Origin: Ferrovaceae bacterium
Lineage (GTDB): Bacteria > Pseudomonadota > Gammaproteobacteria > Burkholderiales > Ferrovaceae
Length of the DNA: 6,998 bases
Assembly: GCA_027457225.1 (NCBI GenBank)
Contig: DAIDTL010000054.1
Coordinates: forward strand, 1 to 6,998
Direction: 5' to 3'
Shown here: one piece after another, positions 1-6,449 of the stretch
Numbering within the stretch: position 1 is the stretch's first letter
How the letters are laid out: every line of letters begins with the position of its first letter
Made by a program: the position numbers and the translations under genes
Notes under the pieces: model-generated
Seen by the model: the letters and a program-made list of their open reading frames with translations, nothing else
Database searches by the model: none
Told to the model about the DNA's origin: nothing

Positions 1-1
1 G

Positions 2-877
2 CAGAGGCCCTACGAGATCGTCTTTATCAACGATGGCAGTACGGACCGCTCAGCCGCCCTGTTGCGGCGCCAGTTCGAAAAACGCCCCGGAGACACCCGG
101 ATCATCTTTCTCAAGGGCAACTACGGTCAACACATGGCCATCGTGGCTGGATTTGAACAAGCCCGCGGCGATCGCATCGTGACGCTGGACGCCGATCTGC
201 AAAACCCTCCCGAGGAAATCGGCAAACTGCTCGATGCCATGGATGCCGGTTACGATTACGTGGGAACCAGTCGCCAGAACCGCCAGGACAGTACCTGGCG
301 GCGTTGGGCCTCGCGCCTGATGAACCGGTTGCGCGAGCGCATCACGCGGATCCAGATGACAGATCAAGGCTGCATGCTGCGGGCCTATGATCGCAAGATT
401 GTCCGCGCCATTGCCTCCTGCAATGAAGTCAATACGTTCATTCCGGCACTGGCCTACACATTCTCATCCAATCCAACCGAGGTGGAAGTGAAGCACGAAG
501 AAAGAGCCGTAGGCCAATCCAAGTATTCTCTGTACAGCTTGGTACGGCTCAACTTCGACCTCGTGACCGGATTTTCCGTCATGCCCCTACAGCTGTTTTC
601 CTTATTGGGCATGGTATTGTCGTTGCTATCAGGCTTGTTTGTGGTGTATCTGTTCATTCGGCGCCTGGTCGTCGGACCGGAAGCCGAAGGCCTGTTTACC
701 CTGTTCGCCATCACGTTCTTCCTGATCAGCATCCTCTTGTTCGGTATTGGGCTACTAGGCGAGTACGTCGGGCGTATCTACCAACAAGTCCGCGGTCGCC
801 CCCGCTTCCTGATCGAGGCCATCCTGGAAGCGCCACCCGGCAATAACCCCCATTCAGGGGAGACGCCTCAGAGATGA
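2..877 (+). CDS. arnC: Undecaprenyl-phosphate Ara4FN transferase (ArnC-type GT2), 5' partial
   Basis: This membrane-bound family 2 glycosyltransferase transfers 4-deoxy-4-formamido-L-arabinose from UDP to undecaprenyl phosphate on the inner face of the cytoplasmic membrane, a step toward L-Ara4N-modified lipid A and cationic peptide resistance. The reading frame is open from base 2, and 291 residues are visible. About 30 N-terminal residues are missing compared with the roughly 322-residue E. coli protein. Visible in order are the end of the nucleotide-binding fold (FINDGSTD, residues 8-15 of the fragment), NYGQH (40-44), the DXD-type motif in TLDADLQNPPEE (61-72), the acceptor-region motifs RQNRQDS and DQGCMLRAY, and SKYS. 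Two hydrophobic helices follow, near bases 570-670 and 690-765, and then the family motif GLLGEYVGRIY. The motif set matches ArnC better than the related GtrB/DPM-like enzymes, so the call is firm. The next gene starts 7 nt after the stop, suggesting one operon. Confidence 0.93.
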   Translation, partial: QRPYEIVFINDGSTDRSAALLRRQFEKRPGDTRIIFLKGNYGQHMAIVAGFEQARGDRIVTLDADLQNPPEEIGKLLDAMDAGYDYVGTSRQNRQDSTWRRWASRLMNRLRERITRIQMTDQGCMLRAYDRKIVRAIASCNEVNTFIPALAYTFSSNPTEVEVKHEERAVGQSKYSLYSLVRLNFDLVTGFSVMPLQLFSLLGMVLSLLSGLFVVYLFIRRLVVGPEAEGLFTLFAITFFLISILLFGIGLLGEYVGRIYQQVRGRPRFLIEAILEAPPGNNPHSGETPQR

Positions 878-884
878 TTGCCGC

Positions 885-1772
885 ATGACGCGCGCCGTCG
901 TTTTTGCGTATCACACGATTGGCGCGCGCTGTCTTGGGGTGCTTCTGGAATACGGCATTGAAGTCCCTCTCGTGGTGACCCATAGCGACAACCCCAAAGA
1001 AAATATCTGGTTTGAAAGCGTTGCCGATCTCGCCCGGATGCACCATATTCCATTCATTACCCCGGACGATCCCAACGATCTGGCCACTATCGAAACGATT
1101 CGTGAACTCAACCCAGAATTTCTTTTCTCCTTTTATTACCGCCACATGCTGGGTGCCGAGTTGCTGGCTTTGCCAAGCCGGGGGGCCTATAACCTGCATG
1201 GATCGCTGCTGCCAAAGTTTCGTGGTCGGGTTCCCATCAATTGGGCGGTCATTCTGGGCGAAACTGAAACCGGTGCCACCTTCCACGCCATGACCGTCAA
1301 ACCAGATCAGGGGGCCATCGTGGCGCAAGAGCGCGTCAGCATCGGACCGGATGACACGGCATTTGACGTTTTCCAGCAAGTCGCCAATGCGGGTGTAAAA
1401 GCCTTGAAACATGCATTGGGGCCTTTGATCGCAGGGCAGGCCCTCCACCGAGCCCAAAATTTGACCGCAGGTTCCTACTATGGCGGACGCCGCCCTGAAG
1501 AGGGACGCATTGACTGGCGTCAACCTGCCCGCACGATCCATAACCTCGTGCGCGGAGTGGCTCCTCCCTATCCCGGTGCATTCACTATCCTGGAGGGCCA
1601 AACCGCACGCATCCTGCGTACCAGCCTGCAGGAGAACCACAACGCCATAGCCCGCACCACGGGTGGAGATGGCGAACCGCTCTACATTCTGAAAATGGAG
1701 CTGGATGGGCAACCCCTGGACACTTTGACATTCCAACGACGCTTTCCCCATGGTGTGCATCCCCAGGATTGA
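885..1772 (+). CDS. arnA: UDP-L-Ara4N formyltransferase (stand-alone ArnA N-terminal domain)
   Basis: This cytoplasmic enzyme moves a formyl group from 10-formyltetrahydrofolate to the 4-amino group of UDP-L-Ara4N, giving the substrate for ArnC. The 295-residue protein matches the formyltransferase half of E. coli ArnA. The catalytic triad of the fold is present: N103 and H105 in NLHGSLLPKFRGR, and D141 in KPDQGAIVAQ (equivalent to N102, H104 and D140). The C-terminal OB-like subdomain is present (VRGVAPPYPGAF, 222-233). The protein ends about where the E. coli linker to the dehydrogenase domain begins, so it looks like a complete single-domain enzyme rather than a truncated ArnA. ATG 885 is the natural start because it gives the family N-terminus (VVFAYHTIG). 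The ribosome-binding site is poor, with GAGA about 10 nt upstream, and translation may be coupled to arnC, whose stop lies 7 nt before. A methionyl-tRNA formyltransferase is unlikely, given the ArnA-like residues and the neighbours. Confidence 0.9.
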   Translation: MTRAVVFAYHTIGARCLGVLLEYGIEVPLVVTHSDNPKENIWFESVADLARMHHIPFITPDDPNDLATIETIRELNPEFLFSFYYRHMLGAELLALPSRGAYNLHGSLLPKFRGRVPINWAVILGETETGATFHAMTVKPDQGAIVAQERVSIGPDDTAFDVFQQVANAGVKALKHALGPLIAGQALHRAQNLTAGSYYGGRRPEEGRIDWRQPARTIHNLVRGVAPPYPGAFTILEGQTARILRTSLQENHNAIARTTGGDGEPLYILKMELDGQPLDTLTFQRRFPHGVHPQD

Positions 1773-1813
1773 ACGGGGTGAGACCTCGAGGGCCCTTGAG
1801 GTCTCGCCCCGTT
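1772..1813 (+). terminator. 42-nt near-perfect palindrome after the formyltransferase gene; possible terminator or attenuator
   Basis: The left arm AACGGGGTGAGACCTC (1772-1787) pairs with GAGGTCTCGCCCCGTT (1798-1813) over 16 bp, with one T-G wobble. The 10-nt centre can add up to three more pairs, leaving a GGCC loop. The arm begins on the last base of the formyltransferase stop codon. A hairpin this stable right after a stop suggests a transcript end or RNA-stabilising structure. However, no T-run follows (the next bases are GGTCTGG), so it is not a classical intrinsic terminator. An operator overlapping the downstream promoter is an alternative reading. Confidence 0.5.
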
Positions 1814-1826
1814 GGTCTGGTATAAT
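1796..1826 (+). promoter_or_regulatory. Extended -10 promoter candidate for the ArnA dehydrogenase-purEK genes
   Basis: TATAAT at 1821-1826 is a perfect sigma-70 -10 hexamer. It is preceded by TG at 1818-1819, giving the extended form TGGTATAAT. The best -35 is TTGAGG at 1796-1801 with a long 19-nt spacer, and it lies in the palindrome. Extended -10 promoters tolerate a poor -35. Transcription would start near 1833, leaving a leader of about 20 nt before ATG 1853. The site would let the dehydrogenase, purE and purK be expressed independently of the upstream arn genes. This is a pattern-based inference. Confidence 0.6.
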
Positions 1827-1852
1827 TGTCGTTTAATTTGCGACTGGATCAC

Positions 1853-2896
1853 ATGAAAAAAATTCTGATTCTCGGGGTCAATGGGTTCATTGGCCACCAT
1901 CTTAGTCAACGGATTCTCAACAACACCGACTGGGACGTCTATGGGATGGACATGCAGAGCGAACGGCTATCCGACTTGCTCGACCATCCGCGTTTCCATT
2001 TCTTTGAAGGCGATATCACGATCAACAAGGAATGGATCGAATACCACATCAAAAAATGTGATGTGGTACTACCGCTGGTGGCCATTGCAACCCCAGCGAC
2101 TTATGTACAACAGCCACTGCGGGTATTTGAACTGGATTTCGAAGCCAACTTGCCAATCGTCCGCAGTTGCGTCAAGCACAAAAAACGCATCCTCTTTCCA
2201 TCCACTTCCGAAGTGTATGGCATGTGTCGCGATAGCGAATTTGATCCCGATCACTCCGATCTCGTTCTGGGCCCCATCGAAAAACAGCGCTGGATCTATT
2301 CCTGCAGCAAGCAGCTGATGGATCGCGTGATCTGGGGCTATGGCATGCAGGACGGCCTGGACTTTACATTGTTCCGTCCCTTCAACTGGATCGGTGCCGG
2401 ACTCGACAGCATCCACACCCCCAAGGAGGGCAGCTCGCGCGTCATCACCCAGTTTTTTGGACATATCGTGCGCGGCGAAAATATCAAGCTGGTGGATGGA
2501 GGCACGCAAAAACGCGCCTTCACCTATATTGATGACGGGATTTCGGCTTTAATGAAGATCATCGAGAATAAAAACGGTGTGGCCAGCGGAAAAATCTACA
2601 ACGTGGGTAATCCTGTCAACAACTACTCGGTCAGGGAATTGGCCCAGATGATGCTGAAGCTGGCATTGGAATACCCGGAGTACCGCGAGACGGCACAGCG
2701 CGTAAAACTGGTGGAGACGACGTCCGAGGCATACTACGGCAAGGGGTATCAGGATGTGCAGAATCGCGTACCCAAAATCACCAATACCCAGGCCGACCTG
2801 GAATGGGCGCCTCAAGTAAACATGGCAGATGCCCTACGCTTCATTTTCGATTCCTACCGCGGCCAGGTGGCCGAGGCGCGCGGCTTGGTGGACTGA
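1853..2896 (+). CDS. arnA: UDP-glucuronate decarboxylating dehydrogenase (stand-alone ArnA C-terminal domain)
   Basis: This cytoplasmic short-chain dehydrogenase oxidises UDP-glucuronate with NAD+ and decarboxylates it to the UDP-4-keto-pentose that ArnB aminates, the first committed step of L-Ara4N synthesis. The 347 residues align with the dehydrogenase half of E. coli ArnA at a constant offset of 314. Visible are the Rossmann motif GVNGFIG (8-14), Y84, S119 and E120 in STSEVYG, the catalytic pair Y149 and K153 (YSCSK), R196, and R305 in the YQDVQNR segment. These correspond to Y398, S433, E434, Y463, K467, R510 and R619. I chose ATG 1853 because it gives the family start MKKILILG. A TTG at 1826 would add nine residues but lies inside the -10 hexamer. 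The ribosome-binding site is weak (GGA, 4 nt upstream). UDP-xylose synthase is related, but R305 and the ArnA-like sequence around it favour ArnA. In E. coli this domain is fused behind the formyltransferase. Confidence 0.9.
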   Translation: MKKILILGVNGFIGHHLSQRILNNTDWDVYGMDMQSERLSDLLDHPRFHFFEGDITINKEWIEYHIKKCDVVLPLVAIATPATYVQQPLRVFELDFEANLPIVRSCVKHKKRILFPSTSEVYGMCRDSEFDPDHSDLVLGPIEKQRWIYSCSKQLMDRVIWGYGMQDGLDFTLFRPFNWIGAGLDSIHTPKEGSSRVITQFFGHIVRGENIKLVDGGTQKRAFTYIDDGISALMKIIENKNGVASGKIYNVGNPVNNYSVRELAQMMLKLALEYPEYRETAQRVKLVETTSEAYYGKGYQDVQNRVPKITNTQADLEWAPQVNMADALRFIFDSYRGQVAEARGLVD

Positions 2897-2902
2897 TCTG
2901 CC

Positions 2903-3394
2903 ATGGCTGAACCATTGGTTGGGATTGTGATGGGCAGCAACTCCGATTGGAGCGTCATGGAACATGCCGCTCGCATGTTGGAACGTTTTGGCATTCCTTA
3001 CGAATCCAGCGTAGTCTCGGCCCATCGCACGCCAGACCTAATGTTTGAATACGCAACCCAGGCGCGCGCCCGTGGTCTCGCTTGCATCATTGCCGGAGCG
3101 GGCGGGGCAGCTCACTTGCCGGGAATGCTGGCTGCCAAAACCACCCTTCCCGTGCTGGGGGTTCCGGTACCCAGCACCAGTCTGGCCGGTCAGGATTCTC
3201 TTTTGTCCATCGTTCAGATGCCCAAAGGAATTCCCGTGGCTACTTTTGCTATCGGTGAAGCGGGCGCCACCAATGCAGCCCTTTTCGCCATCAGCATGCT
3301 GTCTCGCAATGCCCCTGCGCTCTTGAAGCAACTGGATGACTATCGCGCCGAACTTGTCAGTACCGTACGTGCAATGACCTTGCCTCCTGAATGA
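2903..3394 (+). CDS. purE: N5-carboxyaminoimidazole ribonucleotide mutase (class I PurE)
   Basis: PurE converts N5-CAIR, made by PurK, to CAIR in de novo purine synthesis in the cytoplasm. The 163-residue protein has normal class I length and the full motif set: the phosphate-binding GSNSD (11-15), SAHRTP (39-44) with the catalytic H41, AGAGGAAHLPGM (64-75), GVPVP, QMPKGIPVAT (105-114) and the GEAGATNAAL segment (118-127). The next gene is purK, which supports the N5-CAIR mutase type rather than the class II carboxylase. A GGTGGA (2887-2892), 10 nt before the ATG, is a usable ribosome-binding site. It sits in the last codons of the preceding dehydrogenase gene, whose stop is only 6 nt upstream, so co-transcription with arn genes is likely. 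Confidence 0.97.
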   Translation: MAEPLVGIVMGSNSDWSVMEHAARMLERFGIPYESSVVSAHRTPDLMFEYATQARARGLACIIAGAGGAAHLPGMLAAKTTLPVLGVPVPSTSLAGQDSLLSIVQMPKGIPVATFAIGEAGATNAALFAISMLSRNAPALLKQLDDYRAELVSTVRAMTLPPE

Positions 3395-4530
3395 TGAGCG
3401 ACCAACATACCACCCTGGGCATTTTGGGTGGCGGTCAGTTGGGTCGGATGTTTGCCACCGCAGCCCGGACCATGGGCTATGACGTGGTTGTGCTCGATCC
3501 TGACCCAAACGCCCCAGCCGCTCATTTTGCCACGCGCCATCTATGCGCCCCTTATGATGACGCCATGGCACTCGACATCCTTGCACGAACTTGTGCCGCG
3601 GTCACCACAGAATTTGAAAATGCCCCATCGTCCTCTTTAGACGCCCTGGCCAGACACTGTCCGGTGCGCCCCGCAGCCAGCGCAGTCGCCATTGCCCAGG
3701 ACCGAATTCTGGAAAAATCGTTCTTCCGCGACAATGGAATTCCTGTGGGGCCATTCGTGGTTGCACGCACTCCTGAAGCGTTTCATCGGGCCATCGCCGA
3801 CATCAAATACCCCGCCATTATCAAGGCGGCACGCTTTGGTTACGATGGCAAAGGACAGGTCCGGGTACAATCTGCCGACGAAGCCCTGCAGGCTCTGGCC
3901 GATCAACCTTCCCTGCTGCCTGTTGTCATCGAAACCCTCATCCCTCTGCGTCTGGAAATTTCTGTGCTGCTCGCTCGTGGTGCGAATGGCCAGATCATGT
4001 TTTGGCCTGTGGCGGAAAATCGCCACCAGAATGGTATTTTGGAGATCACCATCGCACCTGCGAGAATTCGCGTCGAATTGGCAGCCCGCGCCTGCAAAAT
4101 TGCTTCGGACATCGCAGACCGGCTGGACTACGTCGGCATCCTGGCAGTGGAGTTTTTTGTTACCGGATTCGATACCCTACTGGTCAATGAAATGGCGCCA
4201 CGCCCGCACAACAGCGGACACTACACGCTAGATGCCTGCGTTACCAGCCAGTTCGAGCAGCAGGTACGCACCCTGTGCGGGCTGCCGCTGGGTAACCCCG
4301 AACTGCTGCGACCGGCAGCCATGGTCAACCTGCTGGGGGATCTCTGGGCCAATGGAACGCCGCCTTGGGAAGTGATTTTCCAGGAACCGAACGCCAAGCT
4401 GCATCTCTACGGCAAGCAAGCCCCGCGTCCAGGCCGAAAAATGGGGCACTTTACCGTATTGGGAAACAGCGCAAGCGAAGCATTGAAAAAAGCGATGCGA
4501 CTCCGCACCGCTTTGGGAATGACCGATTAA
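3391..4530 (+). CDS. purK: 5-(carboxyamino)imidazole ribonucleotide synthase (PurK)
   Basis: PurK is an ATP-grasp enzyme that carboxylates AIR with bicarbonate and ATP to give N5-CAIR for PurE. The protein is 379 residues, slightly longer than E. coli PurK. It has the N-terminal GILGGGQLGRM motif (10-20), EFEN (74-77), the ATP-binding loop ARFGYDGKG (147-155), the central ATP-grasp strand (LEISVLLAR, 188-196), the metal-binding stretch LAVEFFV with LLVNEMAPRPHNSGH (263-277), and the C-terminal domain beginning near MVNLLGD. Two adjacent ATGs (3391 and 3394) are possible starts. Both overlap the purE stop and neither has a Shine-Dalgarno sequence, so translation is probably coupled to purE. 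Its stop (4528-4530) overlaps the stop of the convergent P-II gene. I found no T-tailed hairpin for this strand just after the stop. Confidence 0.96.
   Translation: MMSDQHTTLGILGGGQLGRMFATAARTMGYDVVVLDPDPNAPAAHFATRHLCAPYDDAMALDILARTCAAVTTEFENAPSSSLDALARHCPVRPAASAVAIAQDRILEKSFFRDNGIPVGPFVVARTPEAFHRAIADIKYPAIIKAARFGYDGKGQVRVQSADEALQALADQPSLLPVVIETLIPLRLEISVLLARGANGQIMFWPVAENRHQNGILEITIAPARIRVELAARACKIASDIADRLDYVGILAVEFFVTGFDTLLVNEMAPRPHNSGHYTLDACVTSQFEQQVRTLCGLPLGNPELLRPAAMVNLLGDLWANGTPPWEVIFQEPNAKLHLYGKQAPRPGRKMGHFTVLGNSASEALKKAMRLRTALGMTD
4486..4514 (-). terminator. Intrinsic terminator of the P-II gene, embedded in purK
   Basis: Read on the minus strand, AAAGCGGTGCG (4514-4504), loop GAGT, and CGCATCGCTTT (4499-4489) form an 11-bp stem with one G-U pair. 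The last stem bases run into further Ts, giving TTTTTT at 4491-4486. It starts 12 nt after the P-II stop codon, the usual place for an intrinsic terminator. The same bases encode purK codons near 366-375. The plus-strand reading lacks a T-run, so it should act in one direction only. Confidence 0.7.
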
Positions 4531-4865
4531 ACCGCGTCGTCGTTAATTTCACCGGTTCGAATACGAACAGCCTGACTGACTTCCGTCACAAAAATCTTGC
4601 CATCGCCGATTTTGCCGGTGCGCGCCGAACGAACAATAGCCTCGATAGCCTTGTCTTCTGCGCTATCAGGTACCACTACCTCAACCTTTACTTTGGGCAG
4701 GAAGTCCACCACATATTCAGCGCCGCGATATAGTTCAGTATGGCCTTTCTGCCGGCCAAACCCTTTTACTTCCGTCACAGTCAGGCCCGAAATCCCGACT
4801 TCGGACAACGCCTCGCGAACCTCATCCAGCTTAAACGGCTTGATGACCGCAGTAATCAGTTTCAT
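4527..4865 (-). CDS. glnB/glnK: Nitrogen regulatory protein P-II (GlnB/GlnK family)
   Basis: P-II is a trimeric cytoplasmic signal protein that senses 2-oxoglutarate, ATP/ADP and, through uridylylation, glutamine. It controls targets such as AmtB, glutamine synthetase adenylylation and NtrB. The 112-residue length is exactly typical. The T-loop carries the uridylylation site Y51 in TELYRGAEYVVDF, and the signature segments KGFGRQKGH (34-42), TGKIGDGKIFV (83-93) and RIRTG (101-105) are intact. I chose the start at 4865 because it gives MKLITAVIKPFKL and has GGAG 6 nt upstream. A longer open frame to 4973 reads through the hemN terminator and is not real. Leucine at position 3 leans toward GlnK rather than GlnB, but no amtB is adjacent, so the paralog is unresolved. 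It is probably monocistronic, bounded by the hemN terminator and its own. A TATCAT at 4935-4930 is a weak -10 candidate without a convincing -35. Confidence 0.95.
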   Translation of the reverse strand: MKLITAVIKPFKLDEVREALSEVGISGLTVTEVKGFGRQKGHTELYRGAEYVVDFLPKVKVEVVVPDSAEDKAIEAIVRSARTGKIGDGKIFVTEVSQAVRIRTGEINDDAV

Positions 4866-4951
4866 TGTGTACTCCACTCGAATCCCGACCAGTGCCTCCG
4901 GCCAATGGTTACGTTTTGTCTCACCGGGAATGATAACACCGGATGCCTTAC

Positions 4952-4986
4952 AAAAGAAAACCGCCCGCAGCAAAGGCTGGGGGCGG
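4952..4986 (-). terminator. Intrinsic terminator of hemN
   Basis: On the minus strand, CCGCCC (4986-4981), one mismatch position, CAGC, loop CTTT, GCTG, the mismatch, and GGGCGG (4966-4961) form a GC-rich stem. The tail TTTTCTTTT (4960-4952) follows. It begins 22 nt after the hemN stop and separates hemN from the P-II gene. The rest of the 143-nt hemN/P-II gap holds only the P-II leader. Confidence 0.88.
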
Positions 4987-5008
4987 CAAAGACCACTTAA
5001 GGAGACAA

Positions 5009-6394
5009 CTACAACACTTTTGAAAAGCGGTGATGGTCAGTGTGCTGCCAAAGATACTTGTCAAACGCCATGGCAACGGCCCGCACAAAAAACCACCCCG
5101 CTTTGCTAACCTCGATTTCCGCTGCATTGCGAACCACCAGGCCAAAATTCTCAAATTCGCGAATTCGTTCCAATGGTTCGTAAAAGTATTCTGCAAACCG
5201 GATACCGTAACGACGTTCCAGTGGCTCAAAGCTTACTCGCCCCTGACACATCAGGCCCATGATGACTTCGCGGCGCAACAGGTCATCGTCGTTCAGCGTC
5301 AATCCCCGCTCCACAGGTAGCCGCCCTTGATCCAGCGCCGCATAGTATTCCGCCAGAGTTTTGACATTTTGACTATAGGCACGCCCCACCTGGCTGATGG
5401 CCGATACACCAAAACCCACAAGGTCGGATCCTGCGTTGGTGTGATACCCCTGAAAGTTACGTTGCAGTTTGCCTTCTCGTTTGACCCTTGCCAGCAGATC
5501 CTCCGGCAGGGCAAAGTGGTCCATCCCGATATATTCGTAGCCCTGCTCAAGGAACTTCTCTATGGCCTGGTCCAGCATACGCAGCTTGAGATCCGCTCCC
5601 GGCAGGACCAGAGCATCAATCCGTCGCTGCGGCTTGAAACGTGCCGGCAGATGCGCATAGGCGTAAAGGGCAATCCGGTCCGGCCGGATCCTGACGACCT
5701 GTTCCAGTGTCCGTGCAAAAGACGTGGGACCCTGATGCGGCAATCCGTAGATCAGATCAACATTGATGGAATCGAAGTGCAATGCACGCGCTTCCTTCAT
5801 CAATGCCTCGACCTGCTCGAAGGGTTGGACGCGGTGTATGGCTTCCTGCACTCTCGGGTCAAAATCCTGCACGCCAAAACTCACGCGATTGAAACCCAGT
5901 TGGCGAATATGGGCTAACCGTGCACCATTCACCGTACGCGGATCGATTTCTATGGAACATTCGGCACCCGCGACAAACTCGAACCGGGCCCTCAGACGTG
6001 CAACCAGATCGGAGAGTTCGGCATCACTGAGGAAAGTGGGAGACCCCCCACCAAAATGCAGTTGAGAGACGGGTGACAATTGCCCTCGGGGTCCTGCCAA
6101 ATGGTCCGAGACCTGATTGATTTCCAGTTCGAGATAACGCAAGTAATCCTGGGCTTTGCCATGGTCCTTGGTAATGACCTTGTTACAGGCGCAGTAGTAA
6201 CAGACCGACTCGCAAAAAGGAACATGGATATACAGGGACATGGGTAACGTCGGTCCCGAGGCACGATCTCGCAGCGCGCCGATCAGGGAAGCTCCCTCGG
6301 GATCAGGAATGAACCTGTCGGCAGTCGGGTACGAGGTGTAACGAGGGCCGGGAATGTCAAACCGGCGCATCAAATCCGGGGCAATCAGTTCCAT
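5009..6394 (-). CDS. hemN: Oxygen-independent coproporphyrinogen III dehydrogenase (radical SAM)
   Basis: HemN is a cytoplasmic radical SAM enzyme that oxidatively decarboxylates coproporphyrinogen III to protoporphyrinogen IX without oxygen, a step of heme synthesis. The 461 residues match the family length (E. coli 457). The 4Fe-4S cluster motif CxxxCxxCxC is intact at C61, C65, C68 and C70, with Y55 before it. SAM-binding positions known from E. coli HemN are conserved at an offset of +4: G116, G117, S118 (Thr in E. coli), E149, Q176, R188, D213, A247 and I333. The extra CxC and the full C-terminal domain (REVIMGLMCQG, 375-385) separate true HemN from HemW-like proteins. ATG 6394 is the earliest possible start, because an in-frame TAA lies just upstream at 6400-6398. 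AGGAGG is present at 6413-6408, with an unusually long 13-nt spacing. The upstream FNR-type box suggests induction at low oxygen. Confidence 0.97.
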   Translation of the reverse strand: MELIAPDLMRRFDIPGPRYTSYPTADRFIPDPEGASLIGALRDRASGPTLPMSLYIHVPFCESVCYYCACNKVITKDHGKAQDYLRYLELEINQVSDHLAGPRGQLSPVSQLHFGGGSPTFLSDAELSDLVARLRARFEFVAGAECSIEIDPRTVNGARLAHIRQLGFNRVSFGVQDFDPRVQEAIHRVQPFEQVEALMKEARALHFDSINVDLIYGLPHQGPTSFARTLEQVVRIRPDRIALYAYAHLPARFKPQRRIDALVLPGADLKLRMLDQAIEKFLEQGYEYIGMDHFALPEDLLARVKREGKLQRNFQGYHTNAGSDLVGFGVSAISQVGRAYSQNVKTLAEYYAALDQGRLPVERGLTLNDDDLLRREVIMGLMCQGRVSFEPLERRYGIRFAEYFYEPLERIREFENFGLVVRNAAEIEVSKAGWFFVRAVAMAFDKYLWQHTDHHRFSKVL

Positions 6395-6421
6395 AACTTA
6401 ATGGAATCCTCCTAGGTTGGC

Positions 6422-6429
6422 GTAATATG
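6422..6429 (-). promoter_or_regulatory. Candidate -10 region of the hemN promoter
   Basis: The minus strand reads CATATTAC here, which offers TATTAC (4/6) or the overlapping CATATT as a -10. Transcription would start near 6415-6417, placing the FNR-type box centre at about -41.5 to -43.5, as in class II FNR-activated promoters that lack a -35. The hexamer itself is weak, and the call rests on its spacing to the box. Confidence 0.4.
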
Positions 6430-6449
6430 GATCATTTCCAGATTAATAA

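Noticed and set aside
874..888. Mini-frame ATG ATT GCC GCA TGA between arnC and the formyltransferase gene
   Set aside because: It has four codons, is out of frame with both neighbours, and is readily explained by chance at the ATGA overlap.
726..1760. A 344-codon open frame on the minus strand opposite the formyltransferase gene
   Set aside because: It lies antisense to a gene with intact catalytic motifs. Its product has no recognisable domain and looks like a shadow of codon bias.
1826..1852. TTG at 1826 as an earlier start for the dehydrogenase
   Set aside because: The codon overlaps the last base of the -10 hexamer, so it would not be in the transcript. The added residues are not part of the family N-terminus.
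4554..4567. GTTCG-AATA-CGAAC hairpin as a purK terminator on the plus strand
   Set aside because: The stem is only 5 bp with no T-run after it, and it lies within the P-II coding sequence.
4923..4942. CACCGG direct repeat in the P-II upstream region
   Set aside because: Two 6-mers 15 nt apart are within chance expectation and match no operator that I recognise.
4866..4950. Possible sigma-54 (-24/-12) promoter for the P-II gene
   Set aside because: GG- and GC-containing stretches are present on the minus strand, but none has the required 10-nt spacing between GG and GC.
4866..4973. N-terminal extension of the P-II protein to 148 residues
   Set aside because: It would begin in the hemN terminator hairpin. 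The 112-residue start has a proper ribosome-binding site and the exact family length.
4597..5109. Plus-strand open frame of 170 codons across the P-II gene and hemN 3' end
   Set aside because: It is antisense to the P-II gene and reads through the hemN terminator. No domain is recognisable.
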